Source: Nocardia miyunensis NBRC 108239
GTDB lineage: Bacteria; Actinomycetota; Actinomycetes; Mycobacteriales; Mycobacteriaceae
Assembly (NCBI RefSeq): GCF_001613065.1
Contig: NZ_BDBQ01000062.1
Coordinates: 1 to 64,000, forward strand
Length of the DNA stretch: 64,000 nucleotides
Direction: 5' to 3'
Shown: one piece after another, positions 9,226-16,603 of the stretch
How the letters are laid out: the number at the start of each line of letters is the position of its first letter
Numbering within the stretch: the stretch's first letter is position 1
Notes under the pieces: model-generated
Database searches by the model: none
The model's input: the letters and a program-made list of their open reading frames with translations, nothing else
Told to the model about the DNA's origin: nothing
Program-made: the position numbers and the translations under genes

Positions 9226-9666
9226 TCAGGCGAAGCCGCGGAATACGCCCTTGTCGCCCGCGTGCTCCGCGGCCGCGGCGTAGTCCGCGATGGTGATATT
9301 GCCGTTGTCCACATTGCCGATCGCTTCGCTCAGCTCGGACGCTACGACACGGACGGTGGCCCCGCGCTGGTCCTCGAAGAGGTCCAGAAACAGAATCGGG
9401 TACTCGGTGCTGGCCATGGTCTCGCGGTCGGCCAGCATCACGAACGTGTGGTCCGTATCCTCCAGGCTCTCCAGCGCGAGCAGCCGCTCGACGGTCAGGT
9501 CGCGGTTGGCGGGGTCATCCAGTATCTCGACGTCCTGGTCGATGCTCGCATCGAACGCCGCCATCGCCGAGGCGTCGATCGCCGACCGGCAGGACTCCCA
9601 TGCCTGCTGATCGGAGAAGTCCGTGCGAATGAGGACAGCCTTCACGGTCTCGGGCAGAACAAACAC
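9226..9666 (-). CDS. DUF6924 domain protein
   Basis: About 146 residues from a GTG at 9666 (GAGAGG about ten bases upstream); the frame is open further upstream but lacks a start with a ribosome site. The pattern VLIRTDFSDQQAW near the start, EYPILFLDLFED in the middle and IADYAAAA...GVFRGF at the end is that of the DUF6924 family, small acidic actinobacterial proteins of unknown function. Converges with the amine operon with only 27 bases between stops. Confidence 0.75.
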   Translation of the reverse strand: MFVLPETVKAVLIRTDFSDQQAWESCRSAIDASAMAAFDASIDQDVEILDDPANRDLTVERLLALESLEDTDHTFVMLADRETMASTEYPILFLDLFEDQRGATVRVVASELSEAIGNVDNGNITIADYAAAAEHAGDKGVFRGFA

Positions 9667-10159
9667 TGATGTGGTACCTCTCGGTATCAGGAAAAACGGT
9701 ATCGAGTGCACCCACCGTACTCGTCCACGCACCCGAACCGGTCGAACCGAAACCCACCGATTACACCTTCTCGCCCGGAAACAGAAGACGGCCGCCTCGA
9801 CGAAGCCCGCACCGCCTGGGTCCCGTCCCGCTCGGACCTCAACGAAATCACCCGCGCCGTAAGCGATTCCGCCATCACACGAAACGCCCCTCCACCGGTT
9901 ACCACCCTCACCTCCCACCCCGAAGCCCCCCTGCTGCGCGGCTCCGGAATCGAGAGCGTCAAAGTTCGAGCAGCACGGGGGTTTCCGGGCTCCGACCCCG
10001 CTGACATCCCGGCGGGCAACCGCGGTCGACGGTAGGCGGGGCGATCGTTGCCGGTGCGGTGGACGTCGAGGTCGTCGCGACCCGCCGCGAGTTGATGAAG
10101 CTGCTGGGTGAGTCGTTCGCCCGTAGCGATGAGATGCGGTCCGCGCCTACCGATCTTGT
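9667..10159. other. Intergenic region without a firm gene
   Basis: Nearly 500 bases between the DUF6924 gene and the zinc-ribbon kinase. A plus-strand frame from 9706 to 10035 has GC-rich third positions around 9780-9890, where it reads like a protein fragment (RLDEARTAWVPSRSDLNEI), but it has no ribosome site and no recognised family. It could be a gene remnant; I see no RNA gene or repeat here. Confidence 0.3.
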
Positions 10160-10864
10160 TCAGCGTCTTGACTTTCCAGGCGTCGAACTGTCGTCGGCGT
10201 GTCGGTCCGACGGTGACGTCGGGATGGTTGGAGGTGGGCTCGGTTCGAGTACACGATCGATCCAGGAGTGGACGTGGTCGACGGTCGCGGTGAGGGGTGC
10301 GGTGGTCGTGTCGAGCAGTTCGACGGGCGGGTCGAGTGTGGCGGCGTGGTGTCGGAGCCAGTCGGCGAATTCGATCATCTCGTCGATGCGCGGCTCGTCC
10401 CAGGCTCGCCACGCCGGTCGGGCGCGTAGCCGCGCGGCGAGTGTGGCGGGGTCGGCGACCAGTGCGAGGTAGTGGATGTCGGTGAAGAAGGCTCGTTCGG
10501 GTAGCGGCTCGAATTCGGGCGGCGCGACCGTGCCGCAGAGGACGACGGGCAGACCGTTCTGGTGGATCATGGCCGCCAGACGCAGCCACACGGACCGGAA
10601 CTCGGGGTGGCCATCGATGTCGTCGCGCAGGCCCGCCACCCACAGGACGTCCTGTTCCAGGACCACGGCGCGACCGGCGAGCCGGTGCGCGAGGGCGGCG
10701 GCAACGGTTGATTTGCCCGCACCGCTGGGGCCGGTCAGCGCCAACAGCGGCAGCCGCCGAAACGCGCGGTCGTGCCCGCAGTGCGGGCACAGCCAGCGGT
10801 CGCCGTCCACGGTGACCCGCGCGGCCCGCTCCCCGCAGCGGGGGCAGATGTTCGGATCGAGCAT
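10160..10864 (-). CDS. Zinc-ribbon P-loop ATPase/kinase-like protein
   Basis: 234 residues. An N-terminal zinc ribbon (C7, C10, C26, C29: CPRC...CPHC) is followed by a P-loop GPSGAGKST at 45-53, and then a nucleoside-kinase-like fold (VVLEQDVLWVAG, LVADPATLAARLRARP). It probably phosphorylates a small molecule or acts as a small ATPase; the substrate is unknown. Its ATG lies three bases after the stop of the upstream zinc-ribbon gene, so the two form an operon. The last ~30 residues are a Pro/Ser-rich tail. Confidence 0.7.
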   Translation of the reverse strand: MLDPNICPRCGERAARVTVDGDRWLCPHCGHDRAFRRLPLLALTGPSGAGKSTVAAALAHRLAGRAVVLEQDVLWVAGLRDDIDGHPEFRSVWLRLAAMIHQNGLPVVLCGTVAPPEFEPLPERAFFTDIHYLALVADPATLAARLRARPAWRAWDEPRIDEMIEFADWLRHHAATLDPPVELLDTTTAPLTATVDHVHSWIDRVLEPSPPPTIPTSPSDRHADDSSTPGKSRR

Positions 10865-10867
10865 CGG

Positions 10868-11218
10868 CTAGTCGAACAGGTCGCCGAGAAAGCCGCGCTT
10901 GCGACGGTGCCCGTGCCCGTAAGGACGCGGCGAGTCGCGGTAGTGCGCGCCGTAGGGGCGTGGCGAATCGCCGTAATGCCCGCCGTAGGGACTCGGCGAG
11001 TCACCATAATGCCGCGGTGGCGGATACTGCGGAGACTGCGGGTATCCGGGCGGCGGCTGGTATGCGGGCGGGTTGCCGTAATAGGCGTTCTCGGCCGCGA
11101 CGATCTGTTCCAGTTCGCCGGGATCGAGGAAGATGCCCCGGCAGCCCTGACACTGGTCGATGTTGACACCGCCCTTGTTGACGGTCCGCATCGGATTCTG
11201 ACATTTCGGACAGATCAT
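10868..11218 (-). CDS. TFIIB-type zinc-ribbon protein with Tyr/Pro/Gly repeats
   Basis: 116 residues from the ATG at 11218; an ATG at 11230 is possible. The N-terminal zf-TFIIB motif has C3, C6, C23 and C26 followed by GIFLDPGELEQI, as in small bacterial zf-TFIIB proteins. The second half is low complexity: Pro/Tyr-rich, then three 11-residue repeats of the type HYGDSPRPYGA and a basic end (HGHRRKRGFLGDLFD). No enzymatic activity is expected; possible nucleic-acid or protein binding. Co-transcribed with the zinc-ribbon ATPase. Confidence 0.75.
   Translation of the reverse strand: MICPKCQNPMRTVNKGGVNIDQCQGCRGIFLDPGELEQIVAAENAYYGNPPAYQPPPGYPQSPQYPPPRHYGDSPSPYGGHYGDSPRPYGAHYRDSPRPYGHGHRRKRGFLGDLFD
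10918..11016. repeat. Three tandem 33-bp repeats inside the zf-TFIIB gene
   Basis: Units begin at 10918, 10951 and 10984, each starting CGTA(A/G)GG on the plus strand. Each encodes 11 residues of the form HYxDSPxPYGx. The units differ at several bases, mostly silent or conservative, so the repeat is old or under selection. Confidence 0.8.
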
Positions 11219-11264
11219 GCAGACCACCATACGTGGATCCGATGGGCGCGCCGGGGCGCCGACA

Positions 11265-11462
11265 TCACCCCGCTGAACTCCGCGTCGGCGAGCAGCCTTG
11301 TGCTGGAGGTGAATTCATGGCGCCGTCCGAGACTTCTCCGGCGTGGCAGACGACGACGCGGTCACACAGCCGGGCGATCACCGCGAGATCGTGTGATGGC
11401 GATCAGTACGCGCTGCGACATCCCGCCGGACGCCGAGCACTGTGGCAGGAATTCGCTTGTCG
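11265..11462 (-). pseudogene. Remnant of a peptide-type ABC transporter ATPase
   Basis: Reading the minus strand, one frame gives SGGMSQRVLIAIT, the ABC signature of Dpp/Opp-type ATPases. After a 2-base frame break at ~11396 it continues LAVIARLCDRVVVCHAGEV, the segment that follows the switch histidine, to a stop at 11265. The ~50 residues that should lie between (Walker B and D-loop) are missing, as is the Walker A half. It is therefore a deletion remnant. The original transporter may have belonged with the neighbouring SsuD-like monooxygenase. Confidence 0.7.
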
Positions 11463-11497
11463 CGCAGGATTTTTCGAATATCGCCCCGCACCCGGGC

Positions 11498-12607
11498 TCA
11501 GGCGGGAGCGGGGACCGGGGCCCGGCGCGCGAGTTCCTGACGCACCAATGGCAGCAGGTGGCGACCGTAGTCGACGGCGTCCTCCAGCGGATCGTATCCG
11601 CGGATCAGCAGTGTGCTCACGCCGATGTCGACGTAATCGAGCAGTGCGGCGGCCACCGTCTCCGGCGTGCCCACCAAGGCGGTGGAATTACCCGCCGCGC
11701 CGGTGGCGGCCGCGGTCGGCGTCCACAGCGCCCGGTCGTGGATCTCGCCCTTGGCCGCCGCGGCCAGCAATCGCTGCGAGCCGACGTTCTGCGGAGCCTC
11801 GGTGTCCAAGGCCCTGCCGTGATGCTTCCACCCGCCGCTGGCGACGTTCTGCTTCAGACCCGCGAGAATGCGGTGCGCCCGCTCCCAGGCGGCTTCGTCG
11901 GTGGCCCCGAGGATCGGCCGGAACGAGACGCTGATCCGGGGCGGGACCGTCCGACCTGCGGCCTGCGCGGCGGCGTTGATCGCCGCGATCTGCTCGGCGG
12001 TCTCGGCCAGCGGCTCGCCCCACAGCGCGAACACGTCGGCGTGCTTGCCGCCGACCCGGTACGCGGCCGCCGAGGAACCACCGAAATACAGCGGAATCCG
12101 GGGCTGCTGCACCGGCCGGATCCGGGGGTCGTACCCCTCGAAGCGATAGAAGCGACCGGCGTGGTCGAACGCGTCCTGCGCGGTCCACGCCCGGGTGAGG
12201 ACGTCGAGATATTCGTCGGTGCGGGCGTAGCGTTCGTCCTTGCCGAGATAGTCGCCGTCCCTGCGCTGTTCGACGTCGCTGCCGCCGCTGATGATGTGGA
12301 CGGCGACCCGGCCGCCGGAGAAGTGATCGAGTGTGGCGAAGGTGCGCGCGGCGAGCGTCGGCGCGACGAATCCGGGCCGGTGCGCGACCAGCAGGCCGAG
12401 TCGTTCGGTGTGCGCCGCGACGTGGGCGGCGACCTGGCCGCCGTCCGGCCGGTTGGCCGAGTAGCCGATCAGCACCTTGTCGAAGCCGCCGTCCTCGTGT
12501 GCGCGGGCGAAACGGCGCAGGAAGTCCGGAGCGATCAATTCGCCGCCGGGCGCTCTGGTCTCCGATGCCGGGTTCGTCCCGATCATTCCGACGAATTCGA
12601 CCGTCAT
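11498..12607 (-). CDS. SsuD-like LLM class flavin-dependent monooxygenase
   Basis: 369 residues, bacterial-luciferase-like fold. The sequence GGRVAVHIISGGSDVEQRRDGDYLGKDERY matches alkanesulfonate/dimethylsulfone monooxygenases (SsuD/SfnG), which cleave C-S bonds with FMNH2 and O2. PRIPLYFGGSSAAAY and LLIRGYDPLEDAVDYGRHLLP are also typical of that subgroup. No SsuE-type FMN reductase is adjacent; an FMN reductase-like gene sits 41 kb away. It lies downstream of the Rrf2-cupin-DsbA genes and next to a decayed ABC ATPase, suggesting a partly lost organosulfur-uptake unit. Confidence 0.85.
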   Translation of the reverse strand: MTVEFVGMIGTNPASETRAPGGELIAPDFLRRFARAHEDGGFDKVLIGYSANRPDGGQVAAHVAAHTERLGLLVAHRPGFVAPTLAARTFATLDHFSGGRVAVHIISGGSDVEQRRDGDYLGKDERYARTDEYLDVLTRAWTAQDAFDHAGRFYRFEGYDPRIRPVQQPRIPLYFGGSSAAAYRVGGKHADVFALWGEPLAETAEQIAAINAAAQAAGRTVPPRISVSFRPILGATDEAAWERAHRILAGLKQNVASGGWKHHGRALDTEAPQNVGSQRLLAAAAKGEIHDRALWTPTAAATGAAGNSTALVGTPETVAAALLDYVDIGVSTLLIRGYDPLEDAVDYGRHLLPLVRQELARRAPVPAPA

Positions 12608-12708
12608 CGAATGGCCTCTCTCTCACCGATCGCGCACGTCCCCGCGCGGCAGGCACCGGGACCGTCGCGGACCATGATCAGGCCGCTGACCAGCGAAGTA
12701 AATAATTG

Positions 12709-12720
12709 ACATCTAGATGT
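12709..12720. promoter_or_regulatory. 12-bp perfect palindrome upstream of the monooxygenase gene
   Basis: ACATCTAGATGT is a perfect dyad within an AT-rich island (AATTGAC...GTCTAATT) in otherwise GC-rich DNA, about 100 bases upstream of the SsuD-like start on the minus strand. It is placed where a repressor would control that gene separately from the upstream operon. The cognate regulator is unknown. Confidence 0.5.
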
Positions 12721-12763
12721 GTCTAATTGTCGCCAGGGCGCCCGACGGCCTGAGATACTGCCG

Positions 12764-13633
12764 TCAGAGCCGTAGGGCCGGATGGGTCGCGGCCTCGTCG
12801 GGATGCAGCCACACGGTCGCGCCGCCGACGGTCACCGCGACGGCGTACTCGGGCGCGGCACGAAAGCCGGTCAGCGCCATCAGTTCCGGTTCGGTGAGGC
12901 TGCCGAAACGCTCCAGCGCCGCAGCCGGGTCGAGCGCGTTCGCGGCCGGGGCCAGTTCGGGTTCGACCGCGCGGACCGCGGCGAGATAGTCCTCGTACGG
13001 ATGCCATCCGGCCACGACGGCATGCCCGAGACGGCCGTGGAACACCAGCGTCGGGAAGGCGTATCGATGACCGTCGAAGGTCTCCTTCGCGCGGCCGTTG
13101 TGCGGGCCCGGCGCATCGATGTCGAGGACGTCGGGCAGCGGCTGCCGGGTCTCGGCCCAGTCCCGCGATACCGCCTCGTGAACGGCCGGGTCATCGATAT
13201 CGGCGGCCAGGCGGGCGTGGTCCAGGCTCGCGACGCCCGCGGTCGCCGCCAACGCGCGTTCGGTGGTGTCGGCGGGGCGGCCGAGCACGAAAGCACTCTC
13301 CCGCAGCCGACGCAACACGCGGTCGGCGACCGCGCCGCCCTGCGCTTCGGCGGCTTTCGCCGCCCACGATGCGGGCCGACTGGTGCTGGTCATCCACGCC
13401 AGCTCGGCCATCGGCGCATTCGTGTGCGCGCCGATGCCCGCCAATCGTTCGCGATACCAGAGGAGTTCGGCGTGCGGGTCCGGCGCGGGGTCGTCGTCGG
13501 TGTCGAACAGAATCCCGAAAACCCGCCGCCAGCTCGCCTCGGGCAGGCCGAGGCGCAGCCGCCGGAACGTCGGCTCCGAACCCCACGCCCACGGACAGAC
13601 GGGGTCGGTGTACTCGACCACCGCCAGCGTCAC
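12764..13633 (-). CDS. DsbA-family (FrnE-like) thioredoxin-fold protein
   Basis: 289 residues from the GTG at 13633, which overlaps the cupin stop (GTGA). The N-terminal thioredoxin-fold motif is EYTDPVCPWAWG, so the usual CxxC/CPWC is CPWA and has one cysteine. The helical insertion and FPTLVF strand of DsbA/FrnE proteins follow. The C-terminal ~70 residues are extra. No signal peptide, so cytoplasmic. With a single cysteine it is more likely a glutathione-S-transferase-kappa- or isomerase-like enzyme, or a thiol adduct former, than a disulfide oxidase. Confidence 0.75.
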   Translation of the reverse strand: MTLAVVEYTDPVCPWAWGSEPTFRRLRLGLPEASWRRVFGILFDTDDDPAPDPHAELLWYRERLAGIGAHTNAPMAELAWMTSTSRPASWAAKAAEAQGGAVADRVLRRLRESAFVLGRPADTTERALAATAGVASLDHARLAADIDDPAVHEAVSRDWAETRQPLPDVLDIDAPGPHNGRAKETFDGHRYAFPTLVFHGRLGHAVVAGWHPYEDYLAAVRAVEPELAPAANALDPAAALERFGSLTEPELMALTGFRAAPEYAVAVTVGGATVWLHPDEAATHPALRL

Positions 13634-14064
13634 GGCTGATCTTCCGGCCGCTCCACGGGCGCCCACAGGCTCGGCAGATTCACCACGATGCCCTCCTGGC
13701 TGCTGCGCGCGATGACCACGACCGCTTCCTCGCCGGTCGGGTTCTCCTCCCGGTGCGGGATGTACGGCGGCACGAAGATGTAGTCCCCCGGTTCGGTGTC
13801 GAAGCGAACCTCCTCGTCGCCCTCCGCGAAGACGAACGACGGGTGGCCGGAGACGATATAGATCGCGGTCTCGGCCTCACCGTGATGGTGGTCGCCCGAA
13901 TTCGTATGCGGCGCAACATGTGTCTGGCCCATCCAGACCTTCTCCGAGCCGACGGTCTTGCCCGAGATCGCCTCCAGCCGGGTCATCCCGGTGGTCTGAT
14001 TGGTCTGGCCGGACAGTTCGGCGGCCTTGATGTGCCGCAGCGGGCGATGCCAATGATCTGTCAT
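13630..14064 (-). CDS. Cupin domain protein
   Basis: 144 residues with one cupin barrel: motif 1 HTNSGDHHHGEAETAIYIVSG (metal-binding H, H, E) and motif 2 PGDYIFVPPYIPHREEN. A small cytoplasmic metal-binding enzyme or sensor of unknown substrate. Its ATG directly abuts the stop of the Rrf2 gene, and its stop overlaps the DsbA-like start, so the three genes are one operon. Confidence 0.85.
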   Translation of the reverse strand: MTDHWHRPLRHIKAAELSGQTNQTTGMTRLEAISGKTVGSEKVWMGQTHVAPHTNSGDHHHGEAETAIYIVSGHPSFVFAEGDEEVRFDTEPGDYIFVPPYIPHREENPTGEEAVVVIARSSQEGIVVNLPSLWAPVERPEDQP

Positions 14065-14484
14065 TTACCTCTCCTGGCTTGTCACAACGTCGTTCAGCAA
14101 CTCGACGAGGGTGATCCCGCCGAACATGTCGCGCACGGTGGTCTCGGCCCGTCGCCACAGGTCGGCGACCCGATCGGCGGGCGCGGCGTAGGTCAGCTCC
14201 CCGAGTTCGCCGCCGTGCACCGACAGCACACCGCCGTCGACGGCGTCGATGATGTCGGCCACCGTTATCTCGGCAGCGGGCCTGCCCAGCCAGTAGCCGC
14301 CCTCACAACCGCGCTGGCTGCGCACCAATCCGGCTCCGCGAAGATCGCGCACCACCGATTTCAGGAACCGGTACGGAATGTCCTGGGACGACGCGATGGC
14401 CTCGCAGGTGAGCGGTTTCGTGCCGTCCGCGGCGAGTTCGACCAACATCCGGATCGCATAATCGGATCGGGCCGAGACGCGCAT
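14065..14484 (-). CDS. Rrf2-family transcriptional regulator
   Basis: 139 residues from the ATG at 14484; the open frame continues upstream without a good start. The winged-helix signature MRVSARSDYAIRMLVELA and SSQDIPYRFLKSVVRDLRGAGLVRSQRGCEGGYWLGR is clear. It lacks the three clustered cysteines of Fe-S sensors such as IscR and NsrR; there is one in RGCEGG and one in LTCEAI. It more likely senses a thiol or small ligand, as CymR-type members do. First gene of the Rrf2-cupin-DsbA operon, which it probably regulates. Confidence 0.85.
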   Translation of the reverse strand: MRVSARSDYAIRMLVELAADGTKPLTCEAIASSQDIPYRFLKSVVRDLRGAGLVRSQRGCEGGYWLGRPAAEITVADIIDAVDGGVLSVHGGELGELTYAAPADRVADLWRRAETTVRDMFGGITLVELLNDVVTSQER

Positions 14485-14635
14485 ATCCGCACTCCTGTAC
14501 TTCCGTCGGATTCCGGGACTGCGGTAACACAACCCCGCCCCCGAATTGGCCATGCCAAAGTATCCTTTGGAAACCGCTCGAGTCAACGATGCCGGAATCC
14601 CCACCGTCGCGTTGCCATCCAGCGAGAACGAAGAT

Positions 14636-14671
14636 CTTAGAACTACACTTCTAAGAAGTATACTTCTAAGC
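14636..14671 (+). promoter_or_regulatory. Leaderless promoter overlapped by nested inverted repeats
   Basis: Three copies of a TTCTAAG box lie here: CTTAGAA at 14636-14642 (inverted), TTCTAAG at 14649-14655 and TTCTAAG at 14664-14670. The centre holds a perfect 14-bp palindrome AGAAGTATACTTCT (14654-14667) that contains the hexamer TATACT (14659-14664). That is a good -10 box only seven bases before the ATG at 14672, with 17 bp back to CTTAGA as a weak -35. Transcription would therefore begin at or very near the start codon, inside the operator. Confidence 0.6.
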
Positions 14672-16156
14672 ATGACGGCACTGGCGAAACCGGAGCGGGT
14701 CTTCAACCGCAACCGCGAGTGGGCAGGGCTCACACAATTCGCAACCTCTCCCAGCCCTGACGTGCGGTTGGGCATCGTCAGTGGTCGACGACGCCGAGGG
14801 AAGACCTTCCTGCTCGACGCCCTGGCCGACGTGGTCGGCGGCTTCTTCTTCACCGCGACGGATGCGACCGAGGTCGAAGCCCTGGCAGGGTTCGGCGAAG
14901 CCGTCGCCTCGTACGCAGGTGGCGGCCGATACGCGTTCCGGGACTGGGATGAGGCGCTCGAGCGCCTGTTCACCGTTGTCGGCGACGGCTTGGTCGTCAT
15001 CGACGAATTCCCATATCTGAGCAAGGCGAGCCCATCGTTGCCATCGGTCCTGCAGCGTGCTCTCGACCCGCGTGGCTACGCACGTAAATCCGCATCGCGA
15101 ATACTGCTGTGCGGATCGGCGATGCCGGTGATGGGAAAACTGTTGTCCGGCAACGCTCCGCTACGTGGCCGCGCCAGTATGGAGCTGATCGTCAGGTCGC
15201 TCGAATATCAGGACTCCGCGCACTTCTGGGGAATCGACGATCCGCGACTGGCGGTGCTCGTGCACTCCATCGTCGGCGGTACCCCGGCCTATCGGCGGGA
15301 GTTCGTCGCGGGAGACGCGCCGAATTCGTTGGCGGACTTCGATTCCTGGGTGCTGCGGACCGTACTCAATCCTCAGGTTCCATTGTTTCGGGAGGCACGT
15401 TATCTGCTGGCGGAGGAAACCGAGATCCGAGATGCGGCGCTCTACCACGCCGTACTCGGCGCGATCGCGGGCGGGCATACGACACGGGGTGGTATCGCCA
15501 ATACGATCGGCCGATCCTCGACCGATATCGGTCACCCACTGTCGGTGCTCGAGGACGCACAGCTGATCACACGAACGATCGATCCGTTCAGTCGCGGCAA
15601 ATCCGTCTACCGAATTGCCGAACCACTCATCGTGTTCTACGAGGCGATCATGCGCCGCGAATGGACACGGTTGGAACGGGGCAATACCGAAGCGGCATGG
15701 CGCAATTCGCAGGCGACATTCCGTTCCCAGGTCGTCGGACCACATTTCGAAGAGATCTGCCGCGAGTGGGCCATGTCCGTCGGCGACGAGATTTTCGGAG
15801 ACCTCCCCGGGCATGTCGCCGCGGCGACCGTCAACGATCCTCGGGACAAGAAACAGATCCAGATCGACGTCGCCGTGCTGGCGCCCGAAGAGGCCGGACA
15901 GCCACGCCGCATCCTGTCCCTCGGTGAGGTGAAATGGGACCGGACCATGACACTCGGCCACGTCGACAGACTTCGACGAGCACGAGAGCTGTTGTCCGCC
16001 AAAGGATATGACACCAGTCGCACCCTGCTGGCTTGCTACAGCGGTGCTGGTTTCGATGAGAACCTACGAGCGGCGGCGACCGCTCCGGGCAGTGCCGTCA
16101 ACCGGGCCGACGCCCCGATGCTGGTCGATTTGAACACCATCTACAGCCGAGCGTGA
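14672..16156 (+). CDS. Archaeal-type AAA ATPase with PD-(D/E)XK-like DUF234 C-terminus
   Basis: 494 residues from the ATG at 14672, which follows the operator repeats directly with no ribosome site. The P-loop GRRRRGKT is at 38-45 and Walker B VVIDEFPYL has D111/E112. Sensor-like LLCGSAMPVM and a winged-helix region (GGIANTIGRSSTDIGHPLSVLEDAQLI) follow. The C-terminal part carries D399 in QIQIDVAV and E419-x-K421 in LGEVKW, the spacing of a PD-(D/E)XK nuclease as reported for DUF234. The family is widespread, mobile and of unknown function; nuclease-linked defence or a selfish role has been suggested for relatives. Base composition is slightly less GC-rich than its neighbours, hinting at transfer. 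Confidence 0.8.
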   Translation: MTALAKPERVFNRNREWAGLTQFATSPSPDVRLGIVSGRRRRGKTFLLDALADVVGGFFFTATDATEVEALAGFGEAVASYAGGGRYAFRDWDEALERLFTVVGDGLVVIDEFPYLSKASPSLPSVLQRALDPRGYARKSASRILLCGSAMPVMGKLLSGNAPLRGRASMELIVRSLEYQDSAHFWGIDDPRLAVLVHSIVGGTPAYRREFVAGDAPNSLADFDSWVLRTVLNPQVPLFREARYLLAEETEIRDAALYHAVLGAIAGGHTTRGGIANTIGRSSTDIGHPLSVLEDAQLITRTIDPFSRGKSVYRIAEPLIVFYEAIMRREWTRLERGNTEAAWRNSQATFRSQVVGPHFEEICREWAMSVGDEIFGDLPGHVAAATVNDPRDKKQIQIDVAVLAPEEAGQPRRILSLGEVKWDRTMTLGHVDRLRRARELLSAKGYDTSRTLLACYSGAGFDENLRAAATAPGSAVNRADAPMLVDLNTIYSRA

Positions 16157-16603
16157 CATCGATGCGGAGGCCCGACCGTAAGCCCTTGGCGAACCCTGCC
16201 GAAAAGCTGCGGGGTCGGCGACTTCCTCGAGTTCATGTCAGCACGGGATCGGCTGTCAGTCGATGAGATTCGGCGGCACAGTAGCCAGCAGGCGTGAGTC
16301 CGGTTCACCGCCGGCCGTGGCGAGGGCTGGTCCGGTGGGTCGAGCCCGTCGGCGGGATCTTGCCCAGCGGACCGAGATGTGTTCCCAACAGCCAGAATTC
16401 GACGATCACCGCATCACAACTGTGCCGTAGCCGCGATCGATCGAGTTGTCCGCTGCGCCACCGCCTCGGCCGTCCCCGGCCACTCCCGGCGGGTCTCGCC
16501 GAAAGTGGTTGGGGTCGAAGGTGTCCCGGGTTGAGATACGCACTCACTCATGGCCGTATACGGGTGATGCCGCGGCGGTGGCGTGGTTGGCGAACCGCGC
16601 GGA
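16157..16603. other. Intergenic region between convergent genes
   Basis: About 450 bases. A plus-strand frame ending at 16297 reads like a protein C-terminus (GVGDFLEFMSARDRLS) but has no usable start or known family, so it may be a remnant left by insertion of the ATPase gene. The rest shows no convincing coding sequence, RNA or repeat. Confidence 0.3.
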
